From Nitrosomonadales bacterium (lineage in GTDB: Bacteria > Pseudomonadota > Gammaproteobacteria > Burkholderiales > SG8-41), in NCBI GenBank assembly GCA_009885185.1, contig VFLF01000260.1:1-6107 (forward strand): a stretch of DNA of 6,107 nucleotides, read 5' to 3'. The first letter of the stretch is position 1; each line of letters starts with the position of its first letter. Both the position numbers and the translations under genes were made by a program. Below, in pieces: positions 1 through 5,437 of the stretch. The notes under the pieces were generated by a model. That model was not told the DNA's origin. It saw only the letters and a list, made by a program, of their open reading frames with translations, and ran no database searches.

Positions 1-822
1 AAGGATTGTCTCGCCGGCCAGTTCATGAGTTTCGCCCCCAAGAGCACGCTGATTTTTCAGATACCCGCCGAGGCCTACACCTTTGACAACAAACGTTGCG
101 GCTGGGAAACCATCCCGCCGATGCTGGAGCGCGGCTCGCCGCTGCGCACCGGGCATCTGCGCGATCCGCTCGGGCCTGAAACGCATTTCGCCAGCGAATC
201 GTTCATCGACGAATTGGCGCATGCCGCCAACACCGATCCGGTGGCGTTTCGCCTGAAATATTTAACGAGGGAACGCGACGTGGCGGTGATTAAAGCCGCC
301 GCGCAAAAAGCCAACTGGAAAACCGGCGAGCGCGGCAGCCGCGGCAAGGGCAATCTCATGCGCGGACGCGGCTTCGCTTACACCGAGCGCAACGGAACCG
401 TGGTCGCGCTCGTCGCCGAAGTCGAAGTCGAACGCAAAACGGGCCGCATCTGGGCGAAAAACTTCTGGTGCGCGCACGACTGCGGCCAGATCATAAACCC
501 CGGCACGATCCTCACCGTGATCGAAGGCAATATCGTGCAGGCGCTGTCACGCACTTTGATCGAAGAAGTAAAATTTGATCAAAATCAAGTGCTTAGTATA
601 GATTGGGCAACCTACCCCATTCTCGAGTTGGCGGACGCACCGGAAAGCATAGAGATCGCCTTGATCGACCGCCCCGACATGTCACCGCAAGGCGCGGGCG
701 AACCGTCGCATCGCACCGTGCCTGCAGCAGTGGCCAATGCAATCTACGATGCCACCGGCGTGCGCCTGCGCAAGGTGCCGCTGACAGCGCAACGGATGCG
801 GGAGGCGTTGGCGCGGGGATAG
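1..822 (+). CDS. Xanthine dehydrogenase-family molybdopterin-binding subunit, C-terminal part (5' end outside window)
   Basis: The frame is open from base 1 to the TAG at 820-822. An ATG at 25 is internal to the family fold, so the gene is partial: 273 residues are visible, where family members usually have about 700-780. The fragment is the C-terminal half of the molybdenum cofactor-binding subunit of molybdenum hydroxylases (isoquinoline 1-oxidoreductase, nicotinate or aldehyde dehydrogenase type), which insert oxygen from water at a carbon centre. Counting from the Met at 25, landmarks are LRTGHLRDP (40-48), the FASESFIDELA block (55-65), CGQIINPG (153-160) and GAGEP (223-227). E226 (codon 700-702) is the expected catalytic base. 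No signal peptide can be judged. The Fe-S and FAD/cytochrome partners are not in the window. The substrate cannot be predicted from this part. The family call is secure. Confidence 0.9.
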   Translation, partial: KDCLAGQFMSFAPKSTLIFQIPAEAYTFDNKRCGWETIPPMLERGSPLRTGHLRDPLGPETHFASESFIDELAHAANTDPVAFRLKYLTRERDVAVIKAAAQKANWKTGERGSRGKGNLMRGRGFAYTERNGTVVALVAEVEVERKTGRIWAKNFWCAHDCGQIINPGTILTVIEGNIVQALSRTLIEEVKFDQNQVLSIDWATYPILELADAPESIEIALIDRPDMSPQGAGEPSHRTVPAAVANAIYDATGVRLRKVPLTAQRMREALARG

Positions 823-823
823 G

Positions 824-1198
824 TTACTCCGGCAACTTCGTCGATTGCCAAGTGACCATTAGCCACTTGCCGCCCTTGTTGGCATAGACATCAGTGAAGC
901 GCACACCGAAGCTGTTCGGCTTGCCGTTGGAGTTGACGCTGATGCGCGCGATGCCGGTCAACACCACCGCGTCGCCGCAATCCTGAGCCTTCACTTCGGA
1001 GGGAACGACCGAGGTGTAGACGGTCTTGCCGGATAACATCGCCTCAATCAGGCTTTGCTTGGTGTCCTGCCGCGCCGAGGAATGGGTGTAGACGAGGTCG
1101 TCGGATATCAATTCGTTCAGCGTGGCTGCGTCACGCTGCCCCATTGCGGCCATGCGTTTTTTGTCGAGTTCGATGATCATTTGTGCGTTGCCGGCCAT
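824..1198 (-). CDS. NTF2-like / SnoaL-like (DUF4440-type) family protein
   Basis: This 124-residue protein has the look of the NTF2/SnoaL cone fold. A helical N-terminus (MIIELDKKRMAAMGQRD) leads into LNELISDDLVYTHSS and then alternating strands ending in VRFTDVYANKGGKWLMVTWQST. There is no signal peptide, so it is probably cytoplasmic. Family members include small isomerases, cyclases and many proteins of unknown role; no catalytic set can be assigned here. The ATG at 1198 is chosen over the in-frame ATG at 1231 because AAGGAG lies 6 nt upstream of it. The longer form would add 11 polar residues. It is the last gene of the minus-strand run, 36 nt after the Bug gene stop, so it is probably co-transcribed. 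Its TAA lies 1 nt from the stop of the convergent molybdenum-enzyme gene. Fold call good, function unknown. Confidence 0.85.
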   Translation of the reverse strand: MAGNAQMIIELDKKRMAAMGQRDAATLNELISDDLVYTHSSARQDTKQSLIEAMLSGKTVYTSVVPSEVKAQDCGDAVVLTGIARISVNSNGKPNSFGVRFTDVYANKGGKWLMVTWQSTKLPE

Positions 1199-1204
1199 GT
1201 CTTG

Positions 1205-1210
1205 CTCCTT
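1205..1210 (-). promoter_or_regulatory. Ribosome-binding site of the NTF2-like gene
   Basis: The minus strand reads AAGGAG here, followed by six bases (CAAGAC) and the ATG at 1196-1198. This near-ideal Shine-Dalgarno sequence decides the start against the upstream in-frame ATG at 1231. Confidence 0.8.
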
Positions 1211-1234
1211 GTGGCATTGATGGGACTGCAAAGT

Positions 1235-2197
1235 TTACTGCGGCTCGACGCCAGCGGATTTCAGCGCCGACTTCCAGATCGCCAGTTGTTCCTTCATATA
1301 GGTCGCCAGCGCCTGCGGCGTGGACGATCGCGCAATGAATCCCTGTCTTAGCATCGGCTCCCTTACCGTGGATTTGGACAGCGTTGCGACCATTTCCTTG
1401 TTCATCCGCTCGACGATATCCCTCGACAACCCCGCAGGGCCGACCAGCGCAAACCACGGGCCGATCGGAAACTTGCCCTGCCCCGCCTCCGGAAATGACG
1501 GCACGTCAGGCATCAGCGGGCTGCGTTCGTGGAATGTCGTCGCGAGTACCCGCAGCCGGCCTTCCTTCACATGCGCCGACGCGGTGGTGAACGTGCTATT
1601 CATGAACTGTATGCGTCCGGACAGTAGATCGACCAGCGCCTCGGGCTCCGACTTGTAGGGCACGACATGCATCTGCAGGCCGTTATTCACCGCGAACATG
1701 GCGGTGGACACCAGCGCATAGGTATTGCCCGCCGCATAGTTGATGGTTTTCGGATGGGCCCTGGCATGGGCGATGAATTCGGCAATGGATTTCGCCGGCA
1801 CCGACGGATGCACCACGATAAAAAACGTGTTGTCGCCGAGGAAGGTCACCGGGGTGAAATCCGCCATCACGTCGTACGGGGGCTCCTTGCGCATATGGGG
1901 CACCACGGCCAGCGGGCTGTTGGTGCCGAACAAAAAGGTGTGGCCGTCCGCAGTGGCACGCTTCACCTCCAGCGCCGACAGCGCGCCGTCCGCGCCCGGC
2001 TTGGGAATCACCACGACCGGCTGTCCGATGGACTGTGACAGATCATTGCCCGCGATGCGCGCCAGCACGTCGCTGGCCGAGCCTGGCCCGAAAGGAATGA
2101 CAAAGCGGATCGGCCGTGAGGGGTACGCTTGCGCGTTAACGGCGATATGCGGCAAAACAAGAACAGCGGCAAACAGACTGGCCATCAGCATTCGCAT
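1235..2197 (-). CDS. Bug-family (tripartite tricarboxylate transporter-type) periplasmic substrate-binding protein, copy 1
   Basis: This 320-residue protein is full length for the Bug/TctC family, which are periplasmic binding proteins for carboxylates and other small organic molecules. A signal peptide spans about residues 1-22 or 24, with a hydrophobic LFAAVLVLPHIAV core and a VNA/AQA cleavage region before the conserved YPSRPIR start of the mature protein. Ligand-loop residues are GPGSASD (37-43). Further family blocks are VVVIPKPGADG (61-71), PYD (107-109), HPSVPAKS (130-137), VPYKSEPEALVDLLSGRIQFM (179-199) and PDVPSFPEAG. The usual VVENRPGAGG is VVIPKPGADG here, so this copy belongs to a different subgroup from the other two. 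The start at 2197 is supported by GGGGAG 7 nt upstream. It follows Bug copy 2 by 53 nt and precedes the NTF2-like gene by 36 nt. No membrane permease partner is in the window. The ligand is unknown. Confidence 0.93.
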   Translation of the reverse strand: MRMLMASLFAAVLVLPHIAVNAQAYPSRPIRFVIPFGPGSASDVLARIAGNDLSQSIGQPVVVIPKPGADGALSALEVKRATADGHTFLFGTNSPLAVVPHMRKEPPYDVMADFTPVTFLGDNTFFIVVHPSVPAKSIAEFIAHARAHPKTINYAAGNTYALVSTAMFAVNNGLQMHVVPYKSEPEALVDLLSGRIQFMNSTFTTASAHVKEGRLRVLATTFHERSPLMPDVPSFPEAGQGKFPIGPWFALVGPAGLSRDIVERMNKEMVATLSKSTVREPMLRQGFIARSSTPQALATYMKEQLAIWKSALKSAGVEPQ

Positions 2198-2204
2198 TTC
2201 GATT

Positions 2205-2210
2205 CTCCCC
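2205..2210 (-). promoter_or_regulatory. Ribosome-binding site of Bug copy 1
   Basis: The minus strand reads GGGGAG, 7 nt before the ATG at 2195-2197, in the 53-nt gap between the two Bug genes. A strong independent site here suggests this Bug gene is translated without needing coupling to the gene upstream. Confidence 0.7.
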
Positions 2211-2250
2211 TGTGTGATTTATGCCAAACCACGCCGCCACTGAAGCATTA

Positions 2251-3216
2251 TCAATCGGCTTTTGCGCCTGCAGCCCTGACAACCTTGGTCCACTTCGCAA
2301 TCTCCGCGCGCAAAAACTCCGCGCAAGCTTCCGGCGAATTACCGACAGGCTCGGTACCCAGCGCCGCGAACCGCTCCTTCACCGCCGGGCTATATACCGC
2401 CTTGACGATTTCGCCATTGAGCCGCGTGATGATATCGCGCGGAACGCCCGCCGGCGCGAGCATCATGTACCAGCCGGTGACCTCAAAGCCGGGCACGCCG
2501 GACTCGGACACCGTGGGAATCTCCGGCGTCAGCGACAACCGCTTCGGCCCGGTGACCGCGATCCCGCGCAACCGCCCGGTCTTGATCGGCATGATTGCCG
2601 CGGTGGTGCTGCTGATCATCACATCGGTCTCGCCACTCATCAGCGCGGTGGCGGATTGTGCCGCGCTCTTGTACGGCACATGCACCAGCGTGGTTCCCGT
2701 CATGTGTTGAAACAGCACGCCGCCCAGATGATTGGCGCTGCCGTTGCCGGAAGAGCCGTAGGTGACTCGTCCCGGCTTGGCCTTGGCGAGTGCAATCAGA
2801 TCCTTCACGGTTTTCACCGGCACGCTGGGATGCGTGGACAAAAAATACTGCCCGGTGGTGAGTTGCGATATCGCGACAAAATCTCTCAGCGTGTCGTAGG
2901 GCAGTTTGGCATGCAGGCTGGGATTAATGGATAGCTCCGGCGAGGACGTCATCAAGGTATAACCATCCGCTGCGGATTTCGCGACTACTTCGGTGCCGAT
3001 CACCGTGCCCGCGCCGGGCCGGTTCTCGACAACCACCGGCACGCCCATCTGTTCAGACAGTTTCTGCGACACGATGCGCGCGGTCACATCGGTGCCGCCG
3101 CCGGGGCCGAGCGCCACGATCATGCGTATCGCACGGTTCGGGTAATTCTGCGCGGTCGCTTGCGTTGCCGCCGCGCAAAGGCCGACCGCGGCCCACCACA
3201 TCGCACGGCGCCTCAT
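2251..3216 (-). CDS. Bug-family periplasmic substrate-binding protein, copy 2, translationally coupled to the dioxygenase
   Basis: This is a 321-residue Bug/TctC-like solute receptor. The signal peptide is about residues 1-22: MRRR is the positive n-region, a hydrophobic stretch follows, and cleavage is likely at ATA before QNYP. Family blocks run in order: ligand loop LGPGGGTD (36-43), VVVENRPGAGTVIGTEVVAK (61-80), DGYTLM, LPYDTLRDF (105-113), HPSVPVKT (129-136), VPYKSAAQSATALMSG (180-195) and PEIPTVSESGVPGFE (231-245). This is the most canonical of the three copies. Its ATG overlaps the TGA of the dioxygenase gene by 4 nt (3213-3216). Only a modest AAGGCGG precedes the start. An in-frame ATG at 3201 is an alternative but would drop the arginines of the signal peptide. 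The coupling suggests that receptor and ring-cleavage enzyme serve one pathway. The ligand cannot be read from the sequence. Confidence 0.94.
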   Translation of the reverse strand: MRRRAMWWAAVGLCAAATQATAQNYPNRAIRMIVALGPGGGTDVTARIVSQKLSEQMGVPVVVENRPGAGTVIGTEVVAKSAADGYTLMTSSPELSINPSLHAKLPYDTLRDFVAISQLTTGQYFLSTHPSVPVKTVKDLIALAKAKPGRVTYGSSGNGSANHLGGVLFQHMTGTTLVHVPYKSAAQSATALMSGETDVMISSTTAAIMPIKTGRLRGIAVTGPKRLSLTPEIPTVSESGVPGFEVTGWYMMLAPAGVPRDIITRLNGEIVKAVYSPAVKERFAALGTEPVGNSPEACAEFLRAEIAKWTKVVRAAGAKAD

Positions 3217-4202
3217 CGCGCCGCCTTGCCCGCCTTATCGCTGGCGATGGATTTCGCCATCGCCAGCGAGGGCCGCAGGTGCATGTCTTGCGGCACCTTG
3301 ATGCCGTCGGCCAGATGCCACTCCGAAAAACGATTCACCTTGTAGTTGTGCGGTTGCCATTTTTCCGTCACGTAATCAGGATCACAGAAATATTCCATCA
3401 TGCCGCCCAGCGGATTGCGAAAATACCAGAAATACGCCGACGAGATCGGATGCCGGCCCGGCCCCACTGCCGTCAGCCAATCCTGCCGCGAGAAATGCAG
3501 GCCGCCGCCGAATACCTCATGCACGTCGTTCACTTCGTAGGCAAAGTGATGCAGATCGATGCCGCCGGTGCGGCTTTTCAGCATGAACAGGTTGTGATGA
3601 TCGCAGCGCGCCGCGTAACGCATAAACACCGCGGCGCCGCCGGCGTAGCGATCCGACAGCCAAAAGCCGAGGCGCTTGACGTAAAAGCGTTCCGCCACTT
3701 TGACATCGGGCACGAAAAACGCCGCGTGGCCGATACGATGCGGCGTGGCGCGCACGTACGCCGCGCCAACCGCATCCACGCGCGCACGCGAGCGCGGCTG
3801 ATTGAACACCGTAGGCTTGCCCTTGTTCCCTTTGCCCGGCGCAGCGGGCTTCCACACGCGAAAGCCGATGTGGATGCCGCTATCGTCGGTGGTGTGCAGC
3901 GTGCCGGCCTTGTCGAGCATGACCGCGCGATCACGCGCTAAATCCTCGCCCAGATTCACCAGATGCTTTTGATCCGACACGCCCCAGATGATTTCGCGAA
4001 AGTTGGAGTGTTCACTGATGCGCGGCGCCAAGCCCGGCGCGTTTTCCGTGCAGGCAATGACTTCGCCGCCCACGCCGGTCTCGTACACCTGTGCCGACTT
4101 GCCACGCCGGACGGCCTTCAGACCCCAGTCTGAAAACAATTTGCGCGCCAGCACGGCGTCGGGCGTGCCATACACTACGGATGCAATGCCGGTAAATGCC
4201 AT
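3213..4202 (-). CDS. Type I (VOC-fold) extradiol ring-cleavage dioxygenase, two-domain
   Basis: This 329-residue protein has two vicinal-oxygen-chelate modules. The N-terminal module (about 1-120, MAFTGIASVVYG) lacks an obvious metal site; the C-terminal module (about 155-290) carries it. Ligands are H159 (RIGHAAF), H219 (DLHHFAYEV) and E270 (GGMMEYF). H251 and Y260 precede E270 with the same 9 and 10 residue spacing as H241, Y250 and E260 of biphenyl-2,3-diol dioxygenase BphC, and an H202-H203 pair fits the third active-site His. The expected reaction is Fe(II)-dependent meta-cleavage of a catecholic ring; the substrate is unknown. An ATG at 4241 would add 13 residues, but it lies inside the inverted repeat at 4233-4319, so 4202 is preferred, though only a weak GGAAA precedes it. 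The gene is first in the minus-strand run and overlaps Bug copy 2 by 4 nt. A glyoxalase-like role is less likely given the full active-site set. Confidence 0.88.
   Translation of the reverse strand: MAFTGIASVVYGTPDAVLARKLFSDWGLKAVRRGKSAQVYETGVGGEVIACTENAPGLAPRISEHSNFREIIWGVSDQKHLVNLGEDLARDRAVMLDKAGTLHTTDDSGIHIGFRVWKPAAPGKGNKGKPTVFNQPRSRARVDAVGAAYVRATPHRIGHAAFFVPDVKVAERFYVKRLGFWLSDRYAGGAAVFMRYAARCDHHNLFMLKSRTGGIDLHHFAYEVNDVHEVFGGGLHFSRQDWLTAVGPGRHPISSAYFWYFRNPLGGMMEYFCDPDYVTEKWQPHNYKVNRFSEWHLADGIKVPQDMHLRPSLAMAKSIASDKAGKAAR
3238..3269 (-). other. Perfect 13-bp stem, 6-nt loop hairpin at the dioxygenase 3' end
   Basis: Positions 3238-3250 and 3257-3269 are exact reverse complements (plus-strand arms TCGCTGGCGATGG and CCATCGCCAGCGA) around a 6-nt loop. 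It lies inside the last codons of the dioxygenase gene, coding for SLAMAKSIASD, and ends 21 nt before the ATGA junction with Bug copy 2. There is no T-run after it on the minus strand, so it is not a classical intrinsic terminator. It could affect translational coupling or mRNA processing, but that role is inferred. Confidence 0.6.
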
Positions 4203-4232
4203 GAGTGTTTCCGTCGCCTGAAATATTTCCTT

Positions 4233-4319
4233 CCCCGTCATTCCCGCGCAGGCGGGAATCCATGCAATGTCTCATACGGCACTGTGTTATGGATTCCCGC
4301 CTGCGCGGGAATGACGGGG
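4233..4319. repeat. Paired dRS3-like inverted repeat (two ATTCCC-N8-GGGAAT units)
   Basis: Two perfect 31-nt inverted arms (4233-4263 and 4289-4319) flank a 25-nt spacer. Each arm contains a smaller palindrome, at 4240-4259 and 4293-4312, of the form ATTCCCGC-N4-GCGGGAAT. This matches the Neisseria dRS3 consensus ATTCCC-N8-GGGAAT, and similar short repeats are scattered in many proteobacterial genomes. The element could fold as one long hairpin or as two small ones. It sits 30 nt upstream of the dioxygenase start, between divergent genes. No target-site duplication is visible at its edges. It may be a non-autonomous mobile repeat; effects on transcription are inferred. Confidence 0.85.
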
Positions 4320-4330
4320 TGGGGTTAGGG
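4307..4330 (+). other. Potential G-quadruplex-forming tract
   Basis: Four G-runs occur on the plus strand at 4307-4309, 4316-4319, 4321-4324 and 4328-4330, separated by 6, 1 and 3 nt. This satisfies the common G3+N1-7 pattern. The first two runs lie in the outer part of the right repeat arm and the other two are unique sequence, so hairpin and quadruplex would compete. No function is shown. Confidence 0.4.
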
Positions 4331-4458
4331 TCGCGTCAAAGCGAGATTTTGCCGCACTTAAGCCCGCATGGTAATTCGTCAGCCCTGAATAGTCACTATC
4401 GGGCAATAGCGGTTTCGCCCAACGACATTTCCCTTTACCATCGGCCCCTGATTATTTT
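4320..4458. promoter_or_regulatory. Divergent intergenic region, presumed to carry promoters for both gene runs
   Basis: Both the dioxygenase run (leftward) and the Bug copy 3/GST pair (rightward) begin on either side of this AT-richer stretch, so promoters are expected here by position. I see no convincing sigma-70 pair: an isolated TTGACG on the minus strand (4334-4339) lacks a matching -10 box at 16-18 nt. An 11-nt palindrome ATAGTCACTAT (4389-4399) is short enough to be chance. A leftward promoter here would place the inverted repeat in the 5' leader of the dioxygenase mRNA. Confidence 0.35.
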
Positions 4459-4470
4459 GTGAAGCACCCG

Positions 4471-5421
4471 ATGAAGCTATACACCGCAACCGCTTTGCTG
4501 CTGCTGGCCTCGCCGCTGGCGGCCCAGAACTATCCTGTCCGCCCAATACGCATGATGGTGCCCGCCGCCGCCGCGGGCGTCACCGACATCGCCGCGCGCG
4601 TGCTGACACCGCGTTTATCCGAAGCCTTGGGGCAATCGGTGGTGGTCGATAACCGCGCCGGCGCCGGCGGCATTATCGGCACCGACATCGTGGCCAAGGC
4701 TGCGCCTGACGGTTACACCTTGATGACGGCGTTTGACAGCTTTGTGTCCAATCCGTATGTGTTTAAAAAAGTGCCTTACGACACGTTGAAGGATTTTGCG
4801 CCGATTGCGCTGCTGATACGCGGCCCGCAAATTTTTGTGGCCACACCGAAACTCGGCGTGAAATCCTTCAACGAGTTCGTGGCCCTGGCCAAAGCCAAGC
4901 CCGGCTCGATACGCTACGCCACCGCGGGCGCCGCCACCTCCAGCCGCCTGTCGGTTGAATTATTCAAGGCGGTCAGCAAGCTCGACGGCACCACCATTTT
5001 CTTCAAGGGTGGAGGACCGGCGCTGAACGATCTGCTGGGCGGGCATGTGGATGTGATGATCGCTTCCGCCGGTCTGGTGTTGAGCCACACCAAAAGCGGA
5101 CGCCTGCATGCGCTGGCGGTCAGCTCCAAAAACCGCACCTCGCTTGCGCCCGGCGTGCCGTCGGTAAGCGAGTTCTACCCGCAGTTCGAGGCGCAGTCGT
5201 GGGTGGGCATGCTGGCGCCCGCCGCGACACCGCGCGCGATCATTCTGCGCTTGAACACCGAGGTCAACAAAGTGCTGGCCGAACTGGACATCAAGGATCG
5301 TTTCAACACGCTCGGATACGAAATCGCCGGTACCACGCCGGAGCAATTCGGCGAATGGCTGCGTACGGAGTCGGTAAAATGGAGCAAGGTCATACGCGAC
5401 AACAACATCACGGCGGAATAG
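4471..5421 (+). CDS. Bug-family periplasmic substrate-binding protein, copy 3
   Basis: This is a 316-residue Bug/TctC-type solute receptor. The signal peptide is about residues 1-19 (MKLYTATALLLLASPLAAQ), followed by the mature start NYPVRPIR. Other blocks are VVVDNRAGAGGIIGTDIVAK (57-76), DGYTLM (80-85), VPYDTLKDF (101-109), FFKGGGPALNDLLGGHVDVM (177-196) and APGVPSVSEF (226-235). The ligand loop that normally reads GPGGGTD is AAAGVTD (33-39), and the usual PYKS/G is FFKG, so its ligand probably differs from copy 2 despite the close overall similarity. The ATG at 4471 has a weak GAAG 6 nt upstream. A GTG at 4459 would add four residues (MKHP) and remains possible. It is the first gene of a plus-strand pair with the GST, diverging from the dioxygenase run across a 268-nt region. 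No TctA/TctB permease is in the window. Confidence 0.92.
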   Translation: MKLYTATALLLLASPLAAQNYPVRPIRMMVPAAAAGVTDIAARVLTPRLSEALGQSVVVDNRAGAGGIIGTDIVAKAAPDGYTLMTAFDSFVSNPYVFKKVPYDTLKDFAPIALLIRGPQIFVATPKLGVKSFNEFVALAKAKPGSIRYATAGAATSSRLSVELFKAVSKLDGTTIFFKGGGPALNDLLGGHVDVMIASAGLVLSHTKSGRLHALAVSSKNRTSLAPGVPSVSEFYPQFEAQSWVGMLAPAATPRAIILRLNTEVNKVLAELDIKDRFNTLGYEIAGTTPEQFGEWLRTESVKWSKVIRDNNITAE

Positions 5422-5426
5422 CCGAG

Positions 5427-5431
5427 AGGAG
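5427..5431 (+). promoter_or_regulatory. Ribosome-binding site of the GST gene
   Basis: AGGAG, within GAGAGGAG, lies 6 nt before the ATG at 5438, inside the 16-nt gap after the Bug copy 3 stop. It is strong, and fixes the GST start. Confidence 0.8.
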
Positions 5432-5437
5432 CACGTC

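Noticed and set aside
2221..2934. Plus-strand open frame (237 codons) opposite Bug copy 2
   Set aside because: It is a shadow of a well-supported Bug gene. The translation is low-complexity Arg/His/Gly-rich and there is no ribosome-binding site.
3165..3941. Long plus-strand open frame (258 codons) opposite the dioxygenase gene
   Set aside because: It is antisense to a gene with clear family motifs, its translation is rich in Arg and His with no recognisable domain, and such mirror frames are common in GC-rich DNA.
4203..4241. Extended N-terminus of the dioxygenase from the ATG at 4241
   Set aside because: The extra codons and any ribosome-binding site would fall in the inverted repeat, and the extension does not resemble the start of a VOC domain, which begins at MAFTGIASVV.
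4233..4319. Inverted repeat as a CRISPR unit or an intrinsic terminator
   Set aside because: There are only two inverted units, not a direct-repeat array, and no T-run follows either arm. It also lies between divergent 5' ends, where a terminator is not expected.
4389..4399. Palindrome ATAGTCACTAT as a regulator operator
   Set aside because: Five-base arms occur often by chance, there is no second copy, and no regulator gene is in the window.
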